Below, piece after piece: positions 12,129 to 23,338 of a stretch of 64,000 nt of DNA (positions within the stretch are counted from its first letter, which is position 1; every line of letters starts with the position of its first letter). The notes beneath the pieces are model-generated. The model did not search any database and was not told the DNA's origin. It saw only the letters and a list, made by a program, of their open reading frames with translations. The translations under genes and the position numbers were made by a program. The stretch comes from Echinometra lucunter (Eukaryota > Echinodermata > Echinoidea > Camarodonta > Echinometridae), in NCBI GenBank assembly GCA_029962745.1, contig CM057165.1, positions 20,696,745-20,760,744 on the forward strand. Reading direction: 5' to 3'.

Positions 12129-12860
12129 TTAACCCTATATAGCCCTGGCTATTTTGAAATTGCATAGCCCGATCTCGGCGGTTGATCGCGCGATCGCGAT
12201 GAAAATCAGCATGCACGTCACCCACGACGTAATCTCCAAAACTGTATGGTTTATTATTAATAAATTATTCATTTTTTATTGATCAATTATGCTAATTTAT
12301 GCGTGAAATTAGAATTCAGCACTAAATCTGTATATACAGCACCAAAACTGCTAAATTTTGGTCTAGACACTCTTTTTAGGATTCTTATCGAATGTACATC
12401 AAAAAATGGCAGTATCAAAATTGTTGTCTTATGTATTTTATTGTTTTTAAAATTTCTAATGTATTTCTTTGTTTTTCGACTTTTTGTTTTTTATTTTTTC
12501 GATGGAAATCATCGGTGACACTATTCCGATCATAAACGACATAAAATCAATTGTTTTTTATCAGTAAAAGTAAAATTAATGATACATTTATGAATTTTGG
12601 CTAGAAACAGAATTTGCATTGGAATCGTACATGAAATCACGTTTTTTTTTATAGCAATTTTGGGTCTGACATGCACTTACAACATGTTGCGTAACTTCGG
12701 AACCACATACCCGGGCGTCGCGAAGTTGGTCTGAAAAGTTGCGCGAGACTTTAAAAAAAAAAGTCATGTGTACGCTTTTCACGTTACGGATATATCGCGT
12801 AAAATGTCGAGGGGGGGGGGGGGGCAAAAAGCCCCCCCCCCCCGGGCTGGATAGGGTTAA
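12129..12860. mobile_element. piggyBac-type MITE (TTAA target duplication)
   Basis: It begins TTAACCCTATATAGCCC and ends with the near reverse complement GGGCTGGATAGGGTTAA. TTAA at both borders followed by CCCTA is the hallmark of piggyBac-family ends. The inside is non-coding and contains the G run and C run near 12810-12843 and a GATCGCGCGATCGCGAT palindromic block near 12184. No transposase is present, so it is non-autonomous. Confidence 0.8.
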
Positions 12861-13044
12861 TATTGAAGAAATTTCTTCAAAAGCATGTCGAGTTACGTGT
12901 AAGAATATTTCAGGGTAATGGTTAAGGGGTTGAGGATGTATGGGCCTATGTGTGGCCAATCTCACAGTCAAGCCAATTTAATAAATTCATTACCATATTA
13001 CGGCGAATGTGTTCTAGATGGATTATCAATAAAGAGAAATGTCG

Positions 13045-13917
13045 CTAAAATTCTAATCTGATACAATTGGCAGTAAGTGCCTTTTGGGCAGATATATTTG
13101 ATCCTATTTTACGGCTTAAATAACGGCTAACATCTTCTATGGTAGCGGACCCCTCTTCCTTAGTAATAGTCTGTAAATCAACAACACCAGAACGCATACT
13201 CTCATTGATATAATATACCATGTAAAAAGGCCAAAATCCACGGGTGATCGCTGAAAAGTATCCAACACATGCAGAACTCGTGGAATAATATACATGCAGA
13301 CGATCACGGCCGATAATACTTTTGACATGGCTGATCAGTACCGGGAGTCCAAAATACTCAGCCTCTTCCTCGAGACGGAAGATATCGTCATCTTCCATGG
13401 CACTAGAAATAATCCCATGTCTGAGATAACTCATGATGTGATGGAACACTCTGCCATCTCTATCCATGATATAGTTTCCTTGTGGATCTCTGGTGACTTC
13501 GATCTCTCCACTCAACATCTTGGTGAAGAAAGAGTTGTCTTCTTTCATCAAGGTTTCTCTTGTAGTGTTGAAGAGCTTTCCATCGTCAAACACAAGCCCT
13601 ATTCCTTCCTTTGTAGATAACGGTTTCCTAATGGAGAGCTTGAGATCATGGAGGAGGAAAAAATCTGCCTCCTGTTCAAGAAGGGTAAACTCGTCGAATC
13701 TATCTGGTAGAACAAGTTTCCCAGACCTCAGAAAATTGAGAACATGGCGAAACGTCTCACCATCCCGGTCGATGAGAAAGTTTCCTCGGTCATCTTGGGC
13801 AGACGGGACATCCCCTTCTAGCATAGTAGTAAAGAAACTGTTTGGATATCGCGTCAGGGTGGCACGAGATGTCTTATAAATCTTACCACCAACATTCAAA
13901 CCAACGTAGTCACCCAT
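13045..13917 (-). CDS. tandem T1-T1 domain protein, intronless
   Basis: This encodes 290 residues from the ATG at 13917 (MGDYVGLNVGGKIYKTSR). The in-frame upstream extension has only a GTG. The first T1/BTB domain spans about residues 4-96 (NFLIDRDGETFRHVLNFLRS, EADFFLL). The second spans about 106-201, with IGLVFDDGKLFNTT in place of the NVGG strand, then NYIMDRDG and IMSYLRHG. The unassigned C-terminal domain starts at about 202 (RLHVYYSTSSACVGYF) and ends at a NCIRLEF tail; the relative at 5142-6083 ends similarly with CTRLNF. By family, the T1 domains should drive self-association. The substrate or partner is unknown. No introns or breaks are seen. The piggyBac-type MITE lies about 185 bases downstream. 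Confidence 0.8.
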   Translation of the reverse strand: MGDYVGLNVGGKIYKTSRATLTRYPNSFFTTMLEGDVPSAQDDRGNFLIDRDGETFRHVLNFLRSGKLVLPDRFDEFTLLEQEADFFLLHDLKLSIRKPLSTKEGIGLVFDDGKLFNTTRETLMKEDNSFFTKMLSGEIEVTRDPQGNYIMDRDGRVFHHIMSYLRHGIISSAMEDDDIFRLEEEAEYFGLPVLISHVKSIIGRDRLHVYYSTSSACVGYFSAITRGFWPFYMVYYINESMRSGVVDLQTITKEEGSATIEDVSRYLSRKIGSNISAQKALTANCIRLEF

Positions 13918-15260
13918 CGTTTCTCTGCAATTAAGATTACACACACTTATACCGTTTGTTCATTGGCACGGCGAAATATCTGAATGCAGGCGAAGTTTGT
14001 ACAATATCACTAGGAATGCGCACGTACTTATGTTTACAGTCATAGATATGCACTATAGCTTTTATCAAGTGGCGCAGTGAACCAAAGATTTCAAGGGAGT
14101 CGGCCAGTAGCGCAGAGACATATCAGGGTAATAATCAGAAAGGGGGGGGGGGGGGGTATGATCGAGTAGTTTCGAGGAGGCTGACGTCATTTGAACGAAT
14201 ATTCAATTGTCTGATTTCTAATTTCAAGCGAGCCTTTGTTTTGTTTTGTTTTTCCTCGTGAATTGAACTCTCCGATATGAGAGGAGCGGGCCGGGGATGC
14301 AGCTGTCCCCAACCATGCCAACCCCTGCCTAACTGTACAGTATACTACACAGAGGCGTCGAGTCGATCCATTTTTAGGATGGGGGGGGGGGCAGACGACC
14401 AAGTGGATATATATGTATATATGTCCATGTAAATGTATATATGTAAATGTATATATGTAAATATATACATACCTCAAAGATTGGGTTGCCCGCTACCGGC
14501 GGTTTCACGCGTGGCGATCTTCAGGCGGACTGGCTACTGGGTTTCCCTCGTTTGGGGCGATGGATGCACGGGACGGCTACGGTCGGGTGGTTTCTTCTCC
14601 CTATTGTTATGACGGCATTTTGTAATTAGCTCAGATCGGCGGTTGATCGATTTCCCTTTATCAGTGGCTATAGCCACTGTTCATCCTTCCAACGTTCACA
14701 ACATAAGACCAACTTTACACTCTCTATATCCATAGTAACCATCTCAAACAATCATGTGACACTCCCTTATCCCAAAAAACCCAAAATAAACAATATTTTG
14801 GGATTAGCCTGCCGAGCTACTAGAACATTATAAAGAAGGGCGTAGTTTCTGTCAAACGTATTCTCAACAAAGGATATCAGATTCTAAATGAATCAAATTT
14901 CGTCATGATATTTGCCTTGAAAAAGCCGAGGAGTTCTGGAATTATGCATGACCAGGTCATAATCGAATAACCTAACTAAACGATTAAAATCAGTACTCGG
15001 TAGTAGTATATGTCAAATAATTTTGATAGAATATTCAAACCAATTTCTCAACCAAAACATATGATGTTGGAATAAGGGTTAAATGCTTGTACATTCAAGA
15101 AAAAGAACAACCGTTGATAGCAAAGTTGGAATATTACACTCCCAAATAAATTTCATACATGGTTATCTCGGAAATACTTCAATACATAATTTATGGTATC
15201 TAGACTTTAGACTTATGAAACATGTTCAACATTCACATTCATGACAGCGAAATTTATACG
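13918..15260. other. no gene; microsatellites and possible DIRS 3' flank
   Basis: It holds a G run at about 14143-14156, another near 14380, and an (ATATGTAAATGT)n tract at about 14403-14470. A GC-richer segment of unknown origin lies at about 14478-14660. A perfect 18-nt palindrome (CAGTGGCTATAGCCACTG) sits at 14662-14679. The stretch next to 15260 may be the 3' terminal region of the adjoining DIRS element, but I cannot place its end. Confidence 0.4.
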
Positions 15261-16260
15261 CTACAACTTTAATGCTTGAGATACAGATAGTCTATCTTGC
15301 AGACTATCTTCAACATAGCCATCCTTGGCTCTTTCCCCTTTCCATCTACCATGTCTCTTCCATATTCTATCATTCACCCTTGCCCTAGCTGCTGCTGTAG
15401 CTCCACTAGCCCTCAAAGAATGGAGGCCAATATTCAAATTTCCGCTTACTTCCCTAAGGCGAGCAACAACTGTCTCGCGTGTTCTTGTGTAACTAATAGG
15501 CTTGTTCTTGTGTATTAAAAACTTTCTTTCTCTATTACCGTATGAGGGCTTAAACAAAAAATGATCCGACTTTGGATCGATACCAGCACAAACCATGTAT
15601 CGCTTCACTATTCCCATGGGACATGCGCTCGTATGCCCTTTGCTAATGACTACCTCATCTCCTTTTCTAAACTGATCAGTTTTACTTCTCGATATTTGCA
15701 AAGACATATAATCATCATCATGAAAAATGATGTCACTACATTTCAAAGATCGAGCTTCGTCAAACCTTAAAAACCCACTGAAACAAAGAACGATGAAAGC
15801 CAAATCATGAAGAATGAGAATGTCTTGAGTGTCTCTATATTTGTCGCAAAGCATGGTTATCTGCTCGTTCGTCAGGATGTCCTTCTTTGACACTTTTGTA
15901 TAATTCTTCCTTTTGGCCGCTTCCACCAAATTAACCACAAAATTATTTGCTGTAGGATCTTTGAAACCTTTCAAATTATGGGCCCATTTGATTGCATACA
16001 AAGTACCTTGAATAACGCTTGGTGACTTTCCTTCATCTATTAAACTCGTTAAGTACAAAGCAACATGAATAGGCTCGGCCGGTAGCGCTCTGCCGCCCTC
16101 AGCAGTAATAAACTCCTCCCATCTATTGAAGCTAGAATAATACTTGTTGGTCGTCCCGTCGCTTCTAGACTCCACTTAATGCGAGACCATACGATCTGCC
16201 AAACGTAGTCGGTTGCTGGATGCTCCCGATGACTCAACTTCATCTTTGATTGATCTTCGT
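15261..16260 (-). pseudogene. DIRS tyrosine recombinase
   Basis: The open frame covers about 15261-16175, with no ATG at its 5' end. The N-terminal core-binding part includes YYSSFNRWEEFITAEGGRAL. The catalytic part shows FLRFDEARSLKCSDI (first Arg), GLHSLRASGATAA (His-x-x-Arg), then a second His in KRHGRW and the nucleophile Tyr in KDGYVEDS. All catalytic residues are therefore present. A second frame just upstream (16175-16260) seems to hold the remaining N-terminus, which would require a frameshift. Enzyme role: strand exchange of a circular cDNA intermediate into the target. Confidence 0.75.
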
Positions 16261-16397
16261 AGCCCTAGGCCTGCTGAGAATGAAAGATAAAAATATCTAA
16301 AAACGTAGTTTCAAAGCTACCATTGTAAATGTGTGTCCTGCAGAATAAAAAATGCCGTTATTGCCCCTTCCTCTCTTAACTTCTTGGCGTGAAAAAT

Positions 16398-17568
16398 TTA
16401 CCATTCTTTGACAAATGAAACAAATAATCCTCCTTGGGAAATTTTTGGCCAGTACGGTGCCGATTTCCACTGCGGTACAATCAAGGTACCTTCTGCCCTC
16501 TCCTGGATTGCTTTCTCTATTACCCTAGCTACTAAACGAGGTGGAGGTACGCACCAATTGACATCATTTCCCCATGTCTGTTTAAAGGCATCAACGCCTT
16601 TTGTAGTGGGACATTCCCCATCTCTAATGGAATCGTTCACATTTCGAGTTGTAATCACATGCGAATCTGTCGACCGTAGGAGGTCCCCATTTTCGGTCTA
16701 GGAATTGATATAGCCTGGGGCTTATGACCCAATCATCACTGTCTGCTATTCTACTAAGACCATCCGCCCTTTTGTTCTGTTCCCTGGGGATCCAAACTGG
16801 ATCTATGCCCAATCCATACTGCTCACATGTCTCATGTATCTCAATTGCTATCTTCTGCAATTGTCTATTCTTGCTGCCTTTTTGAACTATTCTCGTGACA
16901 TTTCTGTTATCCGTGTAACAACGAATATTCTGCCCTTCCAGGCCTGGCCCAAACGACTTCAGGGCTCTATTCAGAGCTTCAATTTCTCTCCATGAAGAAC
17001 TATTCTCCACTTCAGACTCTGTCCAAGAGCCAACCACTTCCAGGTTTTGAGCTTCACTAATGTATGCCCCGTGCCCGGTGCCTGATGCATCGGTGAACAA
17101 ACAACAATTACACGATTTCACAAGTGAAATAGGTATACCATTAAGTCTGTCTAAATGTTTGTACCAAAACATTAATTCTGCCATTGCTTCTGCAGAAGCT
17201 AATACTGGGGCATTCCATGACGCCCGACTATTGATACACTTGAAAACCTCTTTTGTTTTCAGCTGAACTTTCGTTCTAACAGCAGGCTGCATCGATATGA
17301 TCTGGCCCGCAACACCAGCTAAAACTCGCACTGGAGTTAGTTTATTGTCTTTCTGCACTTTCACAAGGATGCTTTGAATTGACTGTTTACATTTTTGTAT
17401 TCTCTCTTTGGTAATATGAACATCTCGTTCGCGGAAATTCCAAGTCAATCCAAACCACGTTGCCTTACTCTTGGGGGCCCAATCGCATTTGTCTTCTGCG
17501 AGAATAAAACCAAGTTTATTCAAATCTGACTTGATAGCCCTACTAATTTCATTTGCTTCGTTTAGTTC
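16398..17568 (-). pseudogene. DIRS RT C-terminus and RNase H, frameshifted
   Basis: The frame from 17568 to 16624 has RNase H-like motifs CLFTDASGTGHGAYI, SSSWREIEALNRAL, CYTDNRNVTRIV and IPREQNKRADGLSR. It ends at VDRFACDYNSKCERFH. The expected continuation (GVDAFKQTWGNDVNWCVPPP and on to LIVPQWKSAPYWP) is found in another frame down to 16398, so one frameshift lies near 16640. The reverse transcriptase active-site region is absent because of the 5' truncation. Confidence 0.75.
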
Positions 17569-18105
17569 TTACGATATCTTAAAATCCCATTGAAAGATAA
17601 CTTCAAACTTGGCTCATGAATACATGAGGAAGTGACGATGAGCTGTTTAGATTCTGAGGTCACAAGGTTAGTGGTAAACGGTCATAGAGGTCACTATATA
17701 TGTGAAAAGGGTTCTCACAATAACTCATGAACCAGTTGATGAATCAAGTTCAAATTCGGCTCCTGTATTCATACTAGAGTGAAGATGATCTGATTAGATT
17801 CCTTGTCAATTTTGTAGGTTGGTCTTTTTCACGAAATATCTAAATACATGTAGTATTTGAAACAGTATGTTAAGATATATTTTGAAAATGATGTTATAAT
17901 GCTGGTTTTTCCCGTCCAAGTTCACAATTTGTTCAGTCTATTTCACATTTCAAACATTTGCATTCACAAACGATTAGATCACCATGGTATATGTAAATTC
18001 AGTTTCATTATCAATCCTTCTGAGTCCTTCAAGATAAATTCATTGATATGCAGCAGTTACACAAAGATTATTTCATCCTTATCCGTAGCTGTTGAACGTA
18101 GATAA
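17569..18105. other. no gene recognised
   Basis: Non-coding sequence between the DIRS truncation point and the satellite. It includes phrases such as 'CTCATGAATACATGAGG' and 'GTTCAAATTCGGCTCCTG' typical of old dispersed repeats. Confidence 0.4.
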
Positions 18106-19640
18106 ACTCATCTTCCTTGTATGGTGTTTGTAAAGATGATTTCATCTTAGTTTACCTTTGTCAAACAAAGATTATTTCATCTTTATGTTTAGCTGTTGAA
18201 AGATTAAATAATCTTCCTTGTATGTTGTTTGTGAAGATGATTTCATCTTAGTCTACCTGTGTCAAACGAAGATTATTTCATCCTTATGGTTAGCTGTTGA
18301 ACGAAGATTAAATAATCTTCCTTGCATGGTGTTTGTGAAGATGATTTCATCCAAGTTTAACAGTGTCAAACGAAGATTAATTCATCTTCCTTGTATGGTG
18401 TTTGTGAAGATGATTTCATCTTAGTTTACCTGTGTCAAACAAAGATTATTTCATCCTTATTTGTAGCTGTTGAACGAAGATTAAAAATCTTCCTTGTATG
18501 GTGTTTGTGAAGATGATTTCATCTGCGCAAAGATTATTTCGTCCTTATGTTTAGCTGTGGAATGAAGATTAATTCATCTTCCTTGTATGGTGTTTGTGAA
18601 GATGATTTAATCTTAGTTTAACCGTGTCAAACCAAGATGATTTCATCCTTATGGTTAGCTGTTGAACGAAGATTAAATGATCTTCCTTGTATGGTGTTTG
18701 TGAAGATGATTTCATCTTAGTTTGCTCGTGTCAAACAAAGATTATTTCATCCTTATGTGTAGCTGTTGAACGAAGATTAAATAATCTTCCTTGTATGGTG
18801 CTTGTGAAGATGATTTCATCTTCGCAAAGATTATTTCGTCCTTATGTTTAGCTGTGGAATGAAGATTAATTCATCTTCCTTGTATGGTGTTTGTGAAGAT
18901 GATTTAATCTTAGCTTAACCGTGTCAAACCAAGATGATTTCATCCTTATGGTTAGCTGTTGAACGAAGATTAAATGATCTTCCTTGTATGGTGTTTGTGA
19001 AGATGATTTCATCTTAGTTTGCTCGTGTCAAACAAAGATTATTTCATCCTTATGTGTAGCTGTTGAATGAAGATTAATTCATCTTCCTTGTATGGTGTTT
19101 GTGAAGATGATTTCATCTTAGTTTCACTGTGTCAAACAAAGATTATTTCATCGTTATGTGTAACTGTTGAATGAAGATTAATTCATCTTCCTTGTATGGT
19201 GTTTTTGAAGATGATTTCATCTTAGTTTAAATGTATCAAACGAAGATTAGTTCATCCTTATGGTTAACTTGTGGAATGAAGATTAATTCATCTTCCTTGT
19301 ATGGTGGTTGTGAAGATGATTTCATCTTAGTCTACCTGTGTCAAACGAAGATTATTTCATCCTTATCTGCAGCTTTTGAACGAAGATTAATTCATCTTCC
19401 TTGTATGGTGTTTGTGAAGATGATTTCATCTTAGTCTACCTGTGTCAAACGAAGGTTATTTCATCCTTATCTGCAGCTTTTGAACGAAGATTAATTCATC
19501 TTCATTGTATGGTGTTTGTGAAGATGATTTCATCTTAGTTTTACCGTGTCAAACCAAGATGATTTCATCCTTATGTGTAGCTGTTGAACGAAGATTAATT
19601 CATCCTTATTTGTATGATGTTGGCGAAGATGAATTTGTCT
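18106..19640 (+). repeat. ~104-bp satellite array with higher-order structure
   Basis: About fifteen monomers. The landmark TTGTATGGTGTTTGTGAAGA recurs at spacings of 101, 104, 69, 103, 89, 104, 104, 90, 104, 103, 105 and then four of 104 bases. The 89+104+104 block is repeated almost exactly, giving a ~298-bp higher-order unit. Each monomer contains near-palindromes such as AAGATGATTTCATCTT and AAGATTAATTCATCTT. Frames through it are repeat by-products. The array lies just past the 3' side of the Penelope-like element. Confidence 0.9.
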
Positions 19641-19839
19641 TTGTACTAGTAATAGCTTTAGCTATGCATGAACTTATTTATTTGTATTCATTTGTACATA
19701 TTAAATTGGAAAGTATAGCTATATCTTGTTTTCAATTGTTTCGATTATTTTGAAGAGTTGTTGGAATTTCTTTGTTGTTCGAATGATTAGTGAGTGAAGA
19801 GCATGTGTATGACAGAGACAAGTCAGATCTGTGGGTGGC

Positions 19840-20880
19840 TATGTGTGAAGATGTTAATGAAAAATCAAGAAATCAGTGTGATGACATTTTGACAAAAAAT
19901 GAACAAAAATTAATTCATTTTGAAAAGATACTCTGTTGCACATATTGCACATTCCGCTGTTCCCTTTTTTGAGGTTTGATTTCTTGAATATGTCCCATCT
20001 TAGTCTGTAGCTTGTTTGCTTCCTTTTGAGTCCCCAAATATATTTTGAAAGTTCAGTTTCATTTTCATATTTTTCGTGTCGAAATGATTTGCTGTGGTTC
20101 CTGTACCTTTCCTTGAAAGCCCCCCCCCCCCCCCCCGCGAGTCCGAAATAAATCACATCACTTTGGTCATCGGTGATAGTGGCCTTGTAGACGATGGCGT
20201 TGATCAGACAATTGCCACGGAGAGGGCAGTCTCCCTTCACCCTACAGTTACAAGTTTTCTCACGAGGGGTTTTCGGTTTGCTTTGATTTCTTGATGGTTC
20301 TGTCATTATGCGACTTTATGACAGAATCTATGCTTTTCTTGCAGCTATAACTGACTTTGACAGTGTTTTTATTAAAAATCTTATACAGTTTATTATCAGC
20401 TGGGAAGTGTTTGGCAATTAAATTCAGAAATTTGCTGCCAACGTTGGTTTTTTCATTGCTACTATAGGGTGGGTTGAACCACGTGACTTTCCTTTGGCGG
20501 TTTTTCCTTTTCTGTTCGGTCTTTCCTGATTTTTTCCCAAAATTCAATGTTCTTGTTGTATCTGCTGTTATTTAGGGCTTCGTTGTAGACGGGTGCAGCA
20601 TTCCTGAAGACTTCTTCACTTGACGACAAGGATGATATTCGGGCATCCACCGCAGTTGGTATTTGCTTGTTAATGGGGGGGGGGGGGGGGGGGGGGGGGG
20701 GGTGGTTGGAGCGGGCGTTGACGTACAGGGGGGTGTCGTTGGGTTTTCTGTACGGTTGGTACGTGCCGGTCTCAAGGTTAAGGGTTACGTCGAGGTAATC
20801 CACACATTTCAGGTTGGTTTGTACAGTGATTTGTAACCCAAGGTCTTTCAAAACCTTGATAGGGGGTTTTCTCTCTCTCT
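19840..20880 (-). mobile_element. Penelope-like retroelement fragment with GIY-YIG endonuclease
   Basis: Reading on the minus strand, about 20870-20570 encodes the end of a reverse transcriptase (VDYLDVTLNLETGTYQPYRKP, DTPLYVNARSNHP). A lysine-rich linker follows in another frame (about 20540-20300). Next comes CNCRVKGDCPLRGNC, then a GIY-YIG-type nuclease core (VYKATITDDQSDVIYFGLA, FKERYRNHSKSFRHEKYENE, TELSKYIWGLK) down to 19854. This order is typical of Penelope-like elements. The 5' part is missing and the frame is broken at least once. G/C homopolymers of about 18 and 26 bases sit at 20120 and 20676 inside the coding sequence. Confidence 0.8.
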
Positions 20881-20945
20881 CTCTCTCTCTCCCCTCTCTC
20901 TCTATATATGTATATATGACGCCTCTTGTTAGATTATGAAGTTCA
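20875..20945. repeat. (CT)n and TATATG microsatellite
   Basis: A CT dinucleotide run at about 20871-20905 is followed by TATATATGTATATATG. It lies at the 5' broken end of the Penelope-like fragment. Confidence 0.7.
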
Positions 20946-21710
20946 AGTTTTGCGAGCGAGCGAAGCGAGCGATCCAAAAATGACAATATTCTTGTTATGA
21001 GGGAAGTGTGATTTTATTATCGAAATACACCATCGGCCTGTATGATATCGAAAGTACATATCTGGTCACCTCGCTGCCAAATATGACTCTATTTTGGAAT
21101 GCAGCTGGTCCATTGTTTGCTGTCTGAGACTATACCCTTTTCTGAATTTTACAAATGAGCAAAGCTAGCGAGGAAACACACATTCTTTTTTATGGTAGAA
21201 GTAATAAACCCTACAGCAAATTACAATGTCAGTGGTAATGATTACTGTGGATCTATGAAACATCTGAATCATTTATTCCGTCACCTCACTTGCCGAATTC
21301 GTCTGCTTTCCAAAACCATAAATATTAACGAGCGAGCGCAGCGACCGAGGAAAAATATACTCGTTTTCATGGTAGAAGTGTAATTTCGTCATCAAAAGAT
21401 ACTATACGTCTATGAAATATCTAAACAATATATTTGATCACCTGTGTACCGAATCTGACTCAATTTAGCTACTTCTTCTGTCATCTGTAACCTTCTGTTT
21501 CGCGAAGTAACAAAGTCAGAGACCGACAAAAAACTATGGATTCGTATCGTCGCCAAAACGAAGTACTAGATGGTTTTTGCCAAAATTTCAACCACCCCGC
21601 GGCCCAACATAATGATATTTTGGAATCTTGCTGCCGAAATAGGCTGCTTGCTGCCCGAAATCATCTTGTTTCTTGCTTTTACAAGCGAGAGTAGAGACCT
21701 AGCAAACGAA
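20945..21710 (+). repeat. ~180-bp tandem repeat with GAGCGAGCG motif
   Basis: About four diverged units. Landmarks of the type GAGCGAGCGAAGCGAGC occur near 20954, 21157, 21330, 21508 and 21690. Each unit also has a conserved 'TGATCACCT...GCCGAAT.TGACT' block and 'CTATGAAATATCT'. The same motif reappears alone at 21953, 25987 and, inverted, 26768. Confidence 0.6.
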
Positions 21711-21759
21711 AATGTGGGATTTTCCTTTAATCTAGGCCGTTATTCACTCAAAGTGTATT

Positions 21760-22730
21760 AATAGGTTAACCAGCCGCTCGATTTTTCGGTTTGAGTGATA
21801 ATATTCAAGTTTGGTAATATCACTAACATTCTATGAGTATGATGATTTATGAGTAGATGAATGGTATAACATTAAGAGACAGAAGATACGAACCGATTTC
21901 CTTCCATAAGAATAGTATCTATCATCAGCATTGCATAAGATACTTAAATGTGAGCGAGCAAAGCGAGCGAGCGCTTTCCTTTCCTCCTTTTTCATTGTTT
22001 TTTTTTTTTTTTTTGCTTTCTTTTCTCTTCATTGCCCTTTTCCCTGTATTTTCTCTTTTTCCTTTTATTTTTTTTTTCGTTCGGAAATTATTTGGGGGGG
22101 GGGGGGGCAAAATGATGTTTGCCCCCCATTTTCTTTGAGGGGCACCTGCCCCCCTGCCCCCCCCCCCCAGGATCGACGCCTCTGATACTACAGACCTGAA
22201 GAATACTCAAAAACATAATTGCTATATATATCAGCACTCATCTGCCTTGTATGAAGCTTATTATTTTTGACTGCCAGGAATAAACTATATGAGTAGGTGT
22301 TAATTTTTGGCAAAGTTTCAATGTGTTCAATAAAAATAGTCCTACATGTGTAATCGTATCCCATTTGTAGCTCGAGACAGAGATTTAATGACTTAAAGTG
22401 TTTTCCTTTTTCCCACTGTGAAATTGTCAAGCTTCACGGGTCTACAACCATTTTTTCGCATCTATCCATTATGCGCAGCGAACCAAAACAAGTCAAAGGT
22501 CATAAATATGTTTGCCTTCAGTGTTTGCAGGCGCTTGGTTCGATAAGTAAACAAAACGCGCGAGACTATAATATGGAGCATGATAAATATGGGATAAGAA
22601 TACCATATCTCTAGTACTAGTACGCATAGGATGGGGTGGACTTTCAATCGCATGGCTGTTTTACCATTTGGCACACATAAACCAGGATATGTTTAGTGAA
22701 CTTGCATGCTTCGATAACGGACATGACCAT
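21760..22730. other. no gene; G/C-homopolymer repeat
   Basis: It includes a T run at about 21998-22012, a G run at 22094 and C runs at about 22150-22168. These flank GCAAAATGATGTTTGCCCCC, a structure seen in many dispersed repeats of this genome. No coding signal is seen. Confidence 0.4.
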
Positions 22731-22734
22731 AATG

Positions 22735-23338
22735 CAATTCATTTGCATGTTGACGGAAAAGTCTACCAAACATATTGAAGAAATTTGAGATTTAACCGCC
22801 TGCCAGGCCTATACAGGAACGCATACCGGTTTGATTTCATCATGGACACAATAAGTTTGGGCGTGGCGCATGGCAGGAAGGTTTAACCAGTCGACGTTTT
22901 ACTCGCTATAGACAGATATTTTCTTCTCTTACATTTTTAGTAGTCGTTTTGCCGTCTGGAGGACCGGGCGAAAAACCCACAAAGCATGATGACAAAAGCT
23001 ATTATAAAGCATGAAGTGTTACGCTGTTTTGAATGGTGACGGGGAAAGTCTACCAATATCAGACTTCTTGAACAAATTCTATTCGAAATCTTGAAACTTT
23101 ATGTGCGTTTATTGTGTAGAGTGAATGCACTTCGTCTGCCTAAGAACGCACAGAACATTATGATATAATAGATGGTAGACACTGATGAGCCTTTCGTTGG
23201 ATTGAATTTGGGCGGGAAAATCTGTTAGACGTCTCTTTCATATGTGATCCTGAAAGTTTATTGGCTCTGATGCTCGTATAAAGTCTGTCAGACTATGGAC
23301 CCCTAAAACATTAAAGCCATCATAATTGCTTAGATAGT
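22735..23338 (+). pseudogene. ladder of decayed T1-gene N-termini
   Basis: Four degraded copies of the first ~45 codons of the gene that starts at 23343 lie in tandem upstream of it, near 22735, 22847, 23003 and 23172. The copy nearest the gene reads PFVGLNLGGKIC, then a stop. The one before has GKVYQ then QTS across a frameshift. The next has DRYFLLL aligned with DSFFTLLL. All end around the segment that encodes PSAR in the intact gene. None continues into the rest of the T1 domain. Spacing is about 110-170 bases. Confidence 0.65.

Larger units (their letters stand above)
15261..17568 (-). mobile_element. DIRS-type retrotransposon, 5' truncated and broken
   Basis: In element order (minus strand) it carries the end of the reverse transcriptase, the RNase H domain, a linker and then a tyrosine recombinase. 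This domain set, with no aspartic protease or DDE integrase, defines DIRS-like elements, which integrate by tyrosine recombinase. The reverse transcriptase core is missing. Homology stops abruptly at about 17568, where an in-frame stop appears and the sequence changes character. The reading frame is also shifted near 16640. Confidence 0.85.

Noticed and set aside
18218..19753. Several frames with repeated CEDDFIL or VKMISS blocks
   Set aside because: Translations of the 104-bp satellite; no start, splice or selection signal.
20462..20775. Proline-rich protein candidates
   Set aside because: The prolines come from a 26-base G/C run inside the Penelope-like fragment.
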